From Pseudomonas sp. H1h (GTDB lineage: Bacteria > Pseudomonadota > Gammaproteobacteria > Pseudomonadales > Pseudomonadaceae), in contig NZ_AYMJ01000018.1 of NCBI RefSeq assembly GCF_000633255.1, forward strand, positions 124,001-188,000: a DNA stretch of 64,000 nt, read 5' to 3'. A program made the position numbers and the translations under genes. Shown here one piece after another: positions 57,160-64,000 of this stretch (position 1 is the stretch's first letter; each line of letters opens with the position of its first letter). A model generated the notes under the pieces. That model did not search any database and was not told the origin of the DNA. It saw only the letters and a list, made by a program, of their open reading frames with translations.

Positions 57160-58218
57160 TCAGACCTCCATGACCCGTTTCAACGCCGCGCCCACTCGGG
57201 ACGGCCCAGGGAAATACGCCCACTCTTGCGCGTGCGGGTAGGGGGTGTCCCAACCGGTGACACGTTCGATCGGCGCTTCCAGGTGATGGAAGCAATGCTC
57301 TTGCACCAGCGACACCAACTCGGCGCCGAAACCGCAGGTACGAGTGGCTTCGTGCACCACCACGCAGCGGCCGGTTTTCTTCACCGACTTGACGATGGTT
57401 TCCAGGTCCAGCGGCCACAGGCTTCGCAGGTCGATGACTTCGGCATCAACACCGGATTCTTCGGCCGCGACTTGCGAGACGTAGACGGTGGTGCCGTAGG
57501 TCAGTACGGTCACGTCCTTGCCCGGACGCGTGATCGCTGCGACGTCCAGCGGCACGGTGTAGTAACCGTCCGGCACCTGGGCTTGCGGGTGTTTCGACCA
57601 CGGGGTTACCGGGCGGTCGTGGTGGCCGTCGAACGGGCCGTTGTACAGGCGTTTCGGTTCGAGGAAGATCACCGGGTCATCGTTTTCGATGGAGGCGATC
57701 AGCAGGCCCTTGGCGTCGTACGGGTTGGAGGGCATCACGGTGCGCAGGCCGCACACCTGAGTGAACATCGCCTCGATGCTCTGGCTGTGCGTCTGACCGC
57801 CATAGATGCCGCCGCCGCACGGCATGCGCAGGGTCATCGGCGCAGTGAACTCGCCGGCCGAGCGATAACGCAGGCGCGCCGCTTCGGAAATGATCTGGTC
57901 GGAAGCCGGGTAGACGTAGTCTGCGAACTGGATCTCGGCGACCGGACGCAGGCCGTAGGCGCCCATGCCCACGGCAACGCCGACGATGCCACTTTCGGAG
58001 ATCGGAGCGTCGAACACCCGCGAGGTGCCGTACTTGGTCTGCAGGCCTTCGGTGCAACGGAACACGCCGCCGAAGTAGCCGACGTCCTGACCGAACACCA
58101 CCACATTGTCGTCACGCTCAAGCATCACATCCATGGCCGAGCGCAGGGCCTGGATCATGGTCATGGTGGTTGTGGTCATCGCGGTTTCCAACTGAATATT
58201 GTTGTTGTGATCGTTCAT
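57160..58218 (-). CDS. bkdA2: Branched-chain ketoacid dehydrogenase E1, beta subunit
   Basis: A 352-residue transketolase-type beta subunit (LRSAMDVMLERDDNVVVFGQDVGYFGGVFRCTEGL, SESGIVGVAVGMGAYGLRPVAEIQFADYVYPASDQIISEAARL). It pairs with BkdA1 to bind TPP and decarboxylate branched-chain ketoacids. It starts 1 base after the bkdA1 stop codon. An internal ATG at about 58179 could also be used. Confidence 0.95.
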   Translation of the reverse strand: MNDHNNNIQLETAMTTTTMTMIQALRSAMDVMLERDDNVVVFGQDVGYFGGVFRCTEGLQTKYGTSRVFDAPISESGIVGVAVGMGAYGLRPVAEIQFADYVYPASDQIISEAARLRYRSAGEFTAPMTLRMPCGGGIYGGQTHSQSIEAMFTQVCGLRTVMPSNPYDAKGLLIASIENDDPVIFLEPKRLYNGPFDGHHDRPVTPWSKHPQAQVPDGYYTVPLDVAAITRPGKDVTVLTYGTTVYVSQVAAEESGVDAEVIDLRSLWPLDLETIVKSVKKTGRCVVVHEATRTCGFGAELVSLVQEHCFHHLEAPIERVTGWDTPYPHAQEWAYFPGPSRVGAALKRVMEV

Positions 58219-58219
58219 G

Positions 58220-59455
58220 TCAGATCCCCAACTGCTGACGCTGGCGCTTCAAGTGCTCCGGCATCTCTTTGTAGACGTCTTCGAACATGGTCGCGGCGCT
58301 TGGAATCTGGCCGCCGGCGAGGGTGCCGTACTGTTCGGCCTGTTTCTGCGCGGCAATCACTTCGGCTTCAAGCTCGGCGCTGACAGCGGCGTGCTCTTCT
58401 TCCGACCAGTGGCCGACCTTGATCAGGTGCTGCTTCAGGCGGGCAATCGGGTCGCCGAGCGGGAAATGGCTCCAGTCATCGGCAGGGCGGTATTTCGACG
58501 GATCGTCGGAGGTCGAGTGCGGGCCGGCGCGGTAGGTGACCCATTCGATCATGGTCGGGCCGAGGTTGCGGCGGGCGCGTTCGGCAGCCCAGGCGGAAGC
58601 GGCGTACACCGCGTAGAAGTCGTTGCCGTCCACGCGCAGCGAGGCGATGCCGCAACCGACGCCGCGTCCGGCGAAGGTGGTGGCTTCACCACCGGCGATG
58701 GCCTGGAAGGTCGAGATCGCCCATTGGTTATTGACCACGTTGAGGATCACCGGCGCGCGGTAAACGTGAGCGAAGGTGAGGGCGGTGTGGAAGTCCGATT
58801 CGGCGGTGGCGCCGTCACCGATCCACGCCGAGGCGATTTTGGTGTCGCCCTTGATCGCCGAAGCCATGCCCCAGCCGACAGCCTGAATGAACTGGGTCGC
58901 GAGGTTGCCGGAAATAGTAAAGAAACCGGCGTCCTTGACCGAGTACATGATCGGCAGTTGCCGGCCCTTGAGCGGATCGCGCTCGTTGGACAGCAGTTGG
59001 CAGATCAGGTCGACCAACGGCACTTCGCGGGCCATCAGGATGCTTTGCTGGCGGTAAGTCGGAAAGCACATGTCGTCGATGTTCAAGGCCAGGGCCTGGG
59101 CGCTGCCGATGGCTTCTTCGCCAAGGCTCTGCATGTAGAACGACATTTTTTTCTGACGCTGGGCAACCACCATGCGGTTGTCGTAGATCCGCGTCTTGAG
59201 CATGGCGCGCATGCCCTTGCGAAGGATTTCGACCGGCACGTTTTCAGCCCATGGGCCGAGGGCGTTGCCCTGATCGTCGAGCACGCGGATCAGGCCACGG
59301 GCCAGGTCGGCGGTGTCGGCGGGTTCGACGTCGATGGAAGGTTTGCGCACCGTACCGGCATCGGTCAGATGCAGGTAGGAGAAGTCGGTTTTGCAGCCTG
59401 GACGGCCCGAAGGTTCAGGGACGTGCAGACGCAGCGGTTCATACGCTTGGGTCAT
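58220..59455 (-). CDS. bkdA1: Branched-chain ketoacid dehydrogenase E1, alpha subunit
   Basis: A 411-residue alpha subunit. The TPP-binding motif GDGATAESDFHTALTFAHVYRAPVILNVVNNQWAIST spans the usual G-D-G to N-N distance, and the phosphorylation-loop region reads RAGPHSTSDDPSKYR. First gene of the operon, which is divergent from bkdR. The 185 bases between the two starts should hold BkdR sites. Confidence 0.95.
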   Translation of the reverse strand: MTQAYEPLRLHVPEPSGRPGCKTDFSYLHLTDAGTVRKPSIDVEPADTADLARGLIRVLDDQGNALGPWAENVPVEILRKGMRAMLKTRIYDNRMVVAQRQKKMSFYMQSLGEEAIGSAQALALNIDDMCFPTYRQQSILMAREVPLVDLICQLLSNERDPLKGRQLPIMYSVKDAGFFTISGNLATQFIQAVGWGMASAIKGDTKIASAWIGDGATAESDFHTALTFAHVYRAPVILNVVNNQWAISTFQAIAGGEATTFAGRGVGCGIASLRVDGNDFYAVYAASAWAAERARRNLGPTMIEWVTYRAGPHSTSDDPSKYRPADDWSHFPLGDPIARLKQHLIKVGHWSEEEHAAVSAELEAEVIAAQKQAEQYGTLAGGQIPSAATMFEDVYKEMPEHLKRQRQQLGI

Positions 59456-59640
59456 GGCTTCTACGCTCGATCTTGTGAATTTCTTGTAGTGAGCTGGCAG
59501 TCATTCCTCGGTAGAGGAAATCTTGTCCTACAACAATCATAGGCCCGGGCCAGAAGAATATTTCTCTCTGTTTCGTTGCGCTGGAGACGATTTGCAGATA
59601 GAAATTCTGCATAAACATAAAAAACAGGTGGTTTTGTCTC

Positions 59641-60129
59641 ATGCGCAAACTGGACCGTACCGACATCGGCATTCTCAACAGCCTTCAGGAGAACGCGCGC
59701 ATCACCAACGCCGACCTCGCACGCTCGGTGAATCTGTCGCCGACGCCGTGTTTCAACCGGGTCAAGGCAATGGAGGAGTTAGGGCTGATTCGCGAGCAGG
59801 TGACGCTGCTGGACGCCGACCTGCTGGGCTTGCATGTCAACGTGTTCATTCACGTCAGCCTGGAGAAGCAGGTCGAGGAGGCGTTACAGCATTTCGAAGA
59901 GGCGATTTCCGACCGCCCCGAGGTGATGGAGTGCTACCTGATGGCCGGTGACCCGGACTATCTGATCCGGGTGCTGGTGCCGACCATTCAGTCGCTGGAG
60001 CGCTTCATGATGGATTTTCTGACCAAGGTGCCGGGGGTGGCGAACATCCGGTCGAGCTTTGCCTTGAAACAGGTGCGCTACAAAACCGCGTTGCCGTTGC
60101 CGGCGAATGGGTTGACGCTGGGCGCCTGA
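59641..60129 (+). CDS. bkdR: Lrp family regulator of the bkd operon
   Basis: A 162-residue Lrp/AsnC-type regulator. The N-terminal HTH is LDRTDIGILNSLQENARITNADLARSVNLSPTPCFNRVKAMEELGLI, followed by the RAM ligand domain (VNVFIHVSLEKQ, VMECYLMAGDPDYLIRVLVPTIQSLERFMMDFL). In Pseudomonas, BkdR activates bkd in response to branched-chain amino acids. Its divergent position to bkdA1 matches that model. Confidence 0.93.
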   Translation: MRKLDRTDIGILNSLQENARITNADLARSVNLSPTPCFNRVKAMEELGLIREQVTLLDADLLGLHVNVFIHVSLEKQVEEALQHFEEAISDRPEVMECYLMAGDPDYLIRVLVPTIQSLERFMMDFLTKVPGVANIRSSFALKQVRYKTALPLPANGLTLGA

Positions 60130-60142
60130 AGATCTTTTTTTG

Positions 60143-61003
60143 TCAGAGCTTGTTGATCGGCACTTTCAGATACACGACGCCGTTGTCCTCGGCCTGCGGA
60201 AAATTCCCCGCCCGCACATTCACCTGAATCGCCGGCAGCAACAGTGTCGGCATGCCCAGCCCGGCATCGCGTTTGGTGCGCATCTGGACGAACGCCGCTT
60301 CATCGATCCCGTCGTGCACATGAATATTGCTTTGGCGTTGTTCGCCGACGGTGGTCTGGCACTGCGCAGCGCGGCCTTCGGGCGGGTAGTCGTGGCAGAC
60401 GTAGAGTTTGACGCTGGCGGGGAAGGCCAGCAGTTTGTGAATTGAATTGAACAGTTGATGCGCGTTGCCGCCGGGGAAGTCGCAGCGGGCGGTGCCGACG
60501 TCGGGCATGAACAGCGTGTCGCCGACCAGAATCTGTTCGCCGTCGATCAGGTAAGCCATGTCCGCCGGGGTGTGGCCGGGGACGTGCAGGGCGGTGGCCT
60601 TGAGGTTGCCGATCATGAACGACTCGTTGGGCGCGAACAGGTGATCGAACTGCGAGCCGTCGACGCAGAATTCCGGTTCCAGATTGAACAGTGCCTTGAA
60701 CACGTTCTGCACTGTGCTGATCGACTCGCCAATCGCGATCTGGCCGCCGAGTTCGCGGCGCAAGTACGGCGCGGCGGACAGGTGATCGGCGTGGGCGTGG
60801 GTTTCCAGCAACCATTGCACCTGCAAGCGGTGTTCACGCACGAAGGTGATGATCCTGTCGGCCTGCGCGGTGCAGGTGCGACCGGCAGCGCCGTCGTAAT
60901 CGAGTACCGGATCGACGATTGCACACTGCCCGCCGCTAGCTTCATAGACCACGTAGCTGTAGGTCGAGGAGGCGGGGTCGAGGAAAGCTTCAATCTGCGC
61001 GGG
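60143..61003 (-). CDS. blh: Persulfide dioxygenase-type MBL fold hydrolase
   Basis: A 286-residue metallo-beta-lactamase-fold enzyme. The metal motif THAHADHL near residue 70 is H-x-H-x-D-H, with further ligands in VPGHTPADM and VGDTLFMPDVGTARCDFPGG; this end motif is typical of ETHE1-like and Blh persulfide dioxygenases. It should oxidise glutathione persulfide to sulfite. I use the ATG at 61003. It is divergent from bigR and functionally linked to sqr. Confidence 0.88.
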   Translation of the reverse strand, partial: PAQIEAFLDPASSTYSYVVYEASGGQCAIVDPVLDYDGAAGRTCTAQADRIITFVREHRLQVQWLLETHAHADHLSAAPYLRRELGGQIAIGESISTVQNVFKALFNLEPEFCVDGSQFDHLFAPNESFMIGNLKATALHVPGHTPADMAYLIDGEQILVGDTLFMPDVGTARCDFPGGNAHQLFNSIHKLLAFPASVKLYVCHDYPPEGRAAQCQTTVGEQRQSNIHVHDGIDEAAFVQMRTKRDAGLGMPTLLLPAIQVNVRAGNFPQAEDNGVVYLKVPINKL

Positions 61004-61044
61004 CATGGACACGAACCTGAACAAGGGAAATGGGTTGCAACACT

Positions 61045-61060
61045 TTATGTAAAAACATAA
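61045..61060. promoter_or_regulatory. Probable BigR operator
   Basis: TTATGT-AAAA-ACATAA is a perfect palindrome midway between blh (minus) and bigR (plus). It is AT-rich in a GC-rich region, as expected for a promoter-overlapping repressor site. Binding by the adjacent ArsR-type regulator is inferred. Confidence 0.65.
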
Positions 61061-61097
61061 TGTTCACAGCTTAAGTGACGTTCAAGGCATCGTGCAA

Positions 61098-61439
61098 ATG
61101 CAATCCAGTCTGACCGAATGTGAAGTCGCCCAATTACGGGCTTCCGCCTCCAAGGCCTGCGCGCTGCTCAAGGCACTGGCCAACGAGGATCGCCTGTTGA
61201 TCCTGTGCCAGTTGACCCAGGGCGAGCGCAACGTTGGCGAACTGGAAAAAATGACCGGCGTGCGTCAGCCAACCCTGTCCCAGCAACTGGGCATCCTGCG
61301 CGATGAAGGGCTGGTGGCGACCCGTCGCGAAGGCAAATACATTTTTTACGGCCTGGCCAGCCCTGAAGTCATCCAGGTGATGAAAACCCTCTCCGGGTTG
61401 TATTGCGGGGCGGTGCTCAAGAGCTGGGGTCACCCATAA
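61098..61439 (+). CDS. bigR: BigR/SqrR-type sulfide-responsive repressor
   Basis: A 113-residue ArsR family regulator. The HTH is NEDRLLILCQLTQGERNVGELEKMTGVRQPTLSQQLGILRDEGLV. It has a cysteine in LLILCQL and one in GLYCGAVLK near the C-terminus, the pair that forms a disulfide or tetrasulfide on sensing persulfides in BigR and SqrR. ATG 61098 is preferred to a GTG two codons upstream. The genes around it (blh, sqr, tauE-like) are the expected regulon. Confidence 0.88.
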   Translation: MQSSLTECEVAQLRASASKACALLKALANEDRLLILCQLTQGERNVGELEKMTGVRQPTLSQQLGILRDEGLVATRREGKYIFYGLASPEVIQVMKTLSGLYCGAVLKSWGHP

Positions 61440-61464
61440 ATGCTGGCCAACACTTTTATCCTCT

Positions 61465-61553
61465 GTGGGAGCGGGCTTGCTCGCGAAGGCGTCGTATCAG
61501 TCGACATTACTGCTGAATGATACGAGGCCTTCGCGAGCAAGCCCGCTCCCACA
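61465..61553. repeat. REP doublet (REPIN)
   Basis: GTGGGAGCGGGCTTGCTCGC starts at 61465 and the inverse ends at 61553. The spacer has its own dyad (CGTATCA, then TGATACG). It separates bigR from sqr and may limit read-through. Confidence 0.85.
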
Positions 61554-61607
61554 TTGGTTTTATGTGAAGGCTGAGACAACCTTGCGTGCAGCAATAAGGA
61601 ACAATCA

Positions 61608-62852
61608 ATGAACGATCAACACTGGGGCTCATCCATCAGTGCAGATATCGTGGTCATCGGCGGCGGTACCGCCGGCATCGGCTTCGTCGCCAGTCTGCTC
61701 AAGCGTGATCCCCATCTGAAAGTCACGGTCATCGAGCCGAGCACCCAGCACTACTATCAACCGGCGTGGACCCTGGTCGGCGGTGGCGCCTACGACGTCA
61801 AGGACACCGCTCGACCGATGAGCAAGGTGATGCCGCGTCAGGCCACCTGGATTCAGGCGGCGGTAACCGGCATCGATCCCGACCAGCGCCAGTTGACCCT
61901 CGGCGATCAACGCACCGTCACTTACCAGAACCTGATTGTTTGCCCCGGCCTGCGTCTGGCCTGGGAGAAGATCGAGGGTTTGCAGGAAAGCCTCGGCCAG
62001 CACGGTGTGACCTCCAATTACAGCTATCAGCATTCGCAATACACCTGGGATCAGGTGCAGAAACTGCGCGGCGGCAAGGCGCTGTTCACCCAGCCGGCGA
62101 TGCCGATCAAATGCGCCGGCGCACCGCAGAAGGCCTTGTACCTGTCCTGCGACCACTGGCGAAAAGCCGGTGTGTTGAACCAGGTCGAGGTTGAATTCAA
62201 CCTGGCTGGCGCGGCGTTGTTCGGCGTCGCCACCTTCGTTCCGCCGCTGATGAAGTACATCGAAAAGTACAACGCGCAACTGGCCTTCAACAGCAATCTG
62301 GTCGAGGTTGACGGCCCGGCGAAAACCGCCTGGTTCGAGGTCAAGGACGCCGACGGCAACGTCACCCGTGAAGCGAAAACCTTCGATCTGTTGCACGTGG
62401 TGCCGCCGCAAGTCGCGCCGCAATTCATCGCCCAGAGCCCGCTGGCCGACGCCGCTGGCTGGTGCGAGGTCAATCCGCACACTCTTCAACACACGCGCTA
62501 TCCCGAGGTATTCGGCCTCGGTGACATCTGCGGCACGAGCAATGCGAAAACCGCTGCTGCCGTGCGCAAGCAGGTCGTCGTAGTCGCAGAAAACCTGCTG
62601 GCTCTGCGCAAGCAGCAACCGCTGCCACTGAAGTACGACGGCTACGGTTCCTGCCCGCTGACGGTGGAGAAGGGCAAGGTGATCCTCGCCGAGTTCGGCT
62701 ACGGCGGCAAACTGCTGCCGACCTTCGCCCTTGATGCGACCGTGCCGCGACGCTCGGCGTGGTTCCTCAAGGCAACGCTGCTGCCGTGGTTCTACTGGAA
62801 CGGCATGCTCAAGGGCCGCGAGTGGCTGACGTCCTTGTCCAAGGTTGACTGA
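61608..62852 (+). CDS. sqr: Sulfide:quinone oxidoreductase
   Basis: A 414-residue flavoprotein that oxidises sulfide and passes electrons to the quinone pool. The FAD motif is VVIGGGTAGIGFVASL (residues 15-30). Catalytic cysteines fit Cys169 (PIKCAGAPQK) and the Cys in GYGSCPLTVEKGKVILAEFGYGG. Other SQR motifs are YYQPAWTLVGGG and FGLGDICGTSNAKTAAAVRKQ. The type resembles eukaryote-like type II SQR. It starts 9 bases after AAGGAACA and is followed after 9 bases by the exporter. Confidence 0.92.
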   Translation: MNDQHWGSSISADIVVIGGGTAGIGFVASLLKRDPHLKVTVIEPSTQHYYQPAWTLVGGGAYDVKDTARPMSKVMPRQATWIQAAVTGIDPDQRQLTLGDQRTVTYQNLIVCPGLRLAWEKIEGLQESLGQHGVTSNYSYQHSQYTWDQVQKLRGGKALFTQPAMPIKCAGAPQKALYLSCDHWRKAGVLNQVEVEFNLAGAALFGVATFVPPLMKYIEKYNAQLAFNSNLVEVDGPAKTAWFEVKDADGNVTREAKTFDLLHVVPPQVAPQFIAQSPLADAAGWCEVNPHTLQHTRYPEVFGLGDICGTSNAKTAAAVRKQVVVVAENLLALRKQQPLPLKYDGYGSCPLTVEKGKVILAEFGYGGKLLPTFALDATVPRRSAWFLKATLLPWFYWNGMLKGREWLTSLSKVD

Positions 62853-62861
62853 GAAAACGCT

Positions 62862-63662
62862 ATGTTGCTGGCGAGTCTGTTTGGCGTGGTGATGGGGTTG
62901 ATTCTCGGGCTGACCGGCGCGGGCGGCGGAATTCTCGCGGTGCCCGCGCTGGTGCTCGGTCTGGGCTGGAGCATGACGCAAGCGGCGCCTGTGGCGTTGT
63001 TTGCGGTGGGCAGTGCGGCGGCGGTCGGGGCGATCGACGGTTTGCGGCATGGACTGGTGCGCTATCGCGCGGCGCTGCTGATTGCCGCGCTTGGTGCGGT
63101 GTTTTCGCCGCTGGGCATCTACTTCGCGCACCAGTTGTCGGAGAAGATCCTGATGATCCTTTTCAGTCTGCTGATGGTCATGGTGGCCTGGCGCATGTTG
63201 CGCCGTGAGCGTCAGCAGGAGGGGCCGAGCGATCACGGTCACGCGAGCTGGGGGCAGAAGAACTGCATGCTCAATGAACAGACCGGTCGTTTCGACTGGA
63301 CCGCCAAATGCACCGCGACCCTTGCGGCATTGGGCGCGGTGACCGGTGTGGTTTCGGGTTTGCTCGGCGTTGGCGGCGGCTTCCTGATCGTGCCGGCGTT
63401 CAAGCAACTGACTGATGTGCAGATGCGCGGCATCGTTGCCACCTCGCTGATGGTCATCAGCCTGATTTCCGCCATCGGCGTGATTGGCGCGTTCCATGCC
63501 GGGGTGCGCATCGACGGGCAAGGTATGGCGTTCATTGTGGCGAGTATCGTCGGCATGATCATCGGCCGCAAACTCTGCGCGCGGGTGCCGGCGCGGGCGC
63601 TGCAGGTCGGGTTTGCCAGTGTGTGTCTGGTGGTCGCCGCCTATATGTTGCTCCGCGCCTGA
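62862..63662 (+). CDS. TauE/SafE family sulfite/sulfur exporter
   Basis: A 266-residue membrane protein with eight predicted helices in two repeats: GLILGLTGAGGGILAVPALVLGLGW near the N-terminus and GVVSGLLGVGGGFLIVPAFKQLTDVQM in the second half, the paired Gly-rich motifs of the TauE/SafE family. As the last gene of the sulfide locus it probably exports sulfite formed by the dioxygenase. Good ribosome binding site is not obvious, so it may be translationally coupled to sqr. Confidence 0.9.
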   Translation: MLLASLFGVVMGLILGLTGAGGGILAVPALVLGLGWSMTQAAPVALFAVGSAAAVGAIDGLRHGLVRYRAALLIAALGAVFSPLGIYFAHQLSEKILMILFSLLMVMVAWRMLRRERQQEGPSDHGHASWGQKNCMLNEQTGRFDWTAKCTATLAALGAVTGVVSGLLGVGGGFLIVPAFKQLTDVQMRGIVATSLMVISLISAIGVIGAFHAGVRIDGQGMAFIVASIVGMIIGRKLCARVPARALQVGFASVCLVVAAYMLLRA

Positions 63663-63823
63663 AAAGATCGGACGGTCTTTCGTTCTTCAGTCGATCAGCG
63701 GATTTTTCTCGGTCAGCACGATCTGATCCTTGCGCATGAAGCTGACTTTCGGATGCGCCTGTGCGTTCCGAATGAAGCGTTCCTTGAAACAATTCTTACG
63801 AATTAAACTATGTGCAAATCCCG

Positions 63824-63911
63824 GTGGGAGCGGGCTTGCTCGCGAAGGCGCAGTGCCAGTCCATAAATATGTCGACGGATACACCGCCTTCGCGAGCAAG
63901 CCCGCTCCCAC
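63824..63911. repeat. REP doublet (REPIN)
   Basis: GTGGGAGCGGGCTTGCTCGC starts at 63824 and the inverse ends at 63911. The spacer is AAGGCGCAGTGCCAGTCCAT and onward. The rest of 63663-64000 shows no gene I can support beyond a possible start codon at 63978. Confidence 0.85.
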
Positions 63912-63977
63912 TCTGGATGAGTGTGAAACCGGTGATTTTGCGGCAAACTTCAGTCATCTCCAGCACAAGGCCATTCA

Positions 63978-64000
63978 ATGGATCGATACGCCCCGCGCAA
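63978..64000 (+). other. Possible gene start at the window edge
   Basis: ATG at 63978 opens a frame MDRYAPRA that runs off the window. No clear ribosome binding site is present and only seven codons are visible, so this is only a pointer for whoever holds the next window. Confidence 0.2.

Noticed and set aside
55846..58383. An 845-codon open frame antisense to bkdB and bkdA2
   Set aside because: Composition (HHQ, RRR, DRR) and exact overlap with well-known genes mark it as a shadow. The same holds for 54456-55940, 61629-63521 and 42798-44444.
63687..63911. A minus-strand frame of 74 codons near the window end
   Set aside because: More than half is translated from a REP doublet and there is no start signal.
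1..64000. tRNA, rRNA, insertion sequences and prophage genes
   Set aside because: None was recognised by reading. A tRNAscan and an IS search could overturn this, but no cloverleaf, transposase or integrase was seen.

Overview
The window is a stretch of a Pseudomonas chromosome, most probably from the P. fluorescens group. The evidence is the high GC content, many short palindromes of the fluorescent-pseudomonad REP type (core GTGGGAGCGGGCTTGCTCGCGA, mostly as inverted doublets), and a gene set typical of that group: bkdR-bkdA1A2B-lpdV, a Mrp-type antiporter operon, a serralysin, DUF6124 and DUF2946 proteins. No rRNA, tRNA, insertion sequence, prophage or CRISPR array was seen.

Layout. 1-7.4 kb: an acetyltransferase, topB, an isolated RTX metalloprotease (serralysin) with a LexA-like box between it and topB, a DUF427 protein, a possible PD-(D/E)XK protein and an MFS carrier. 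7.4-11.8 kb: a GMC oxidoreductase with a divergent LysR regulator, then a shrunken arsenic operon, arsR-arsC-arsH, with no arsB and with an in-frame stop in arsH. 11.9-15.5 kb: AraC and RhtB genes, DUF4287, two GNATs and a secreted stand-alone starch-binding domain. 15.5-19.1 kb: an accessory block with three tandem REP copies, a long structured leader that hides the ribosome binding site of a DUF6124 gene, and a type VI lipase effector (Tle, DUF2235) with its lipoprotein immunity partner (DUF2931). 19.2-32.5 kb: AlkD-like and GST genes, a lipoprotein, an RpiR regulator, a DksA-like protein lacking two zinc cysteines, a chemoreceptor, small proteins, an orphan OpuAC-type binding protein, and a TonB receptor with a DUF2946 gene. 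32.7-38.7 kb: the six-gene Mrp Na+/H+ antiporter operon with overlapping or abutting genes. 39-46.7 kb: a DMT exporter divergent from an XRE-cupin regulator, an FAD/NAD(P) protein, a solute-binding protein, ppnN, DUF3087, DUF2784 and azlCD. 46.7-53.2 kb: small proteins, a P450 with a divergent ArsR-like regulator, a radical-SAM DNA repair pair under a LexA-like palindrome, and a LysE/LysR divergent pair. 53.2-60.1 kb: ilvE and the branched-chain ketoacid dehydrogenase operon with divergent bkdR. 60.1-63.7 kb: a sulfide detoxification locus (persulfide dioxygenase, BigR-type regulator, SQR, TauE/SafE exporter).

Functional groups. Branched-chain amino acid metabolism (ilvE, bkd, azlCD), sulfide oxidation, ion homeostasis and osmoprotection form the metabolic core. 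The accessory content is defensive or competitive: the Tle/Tli pair, protease, P450 and arsenic remnants. The strongest candidate for something undescribed is the DUF6124 leader (about 15783-16092): several long-range helices and two mutually exclusive hairpins, one of which buries the Shine-Dalgarno sequence, make it look like a regulatory RNA switch.
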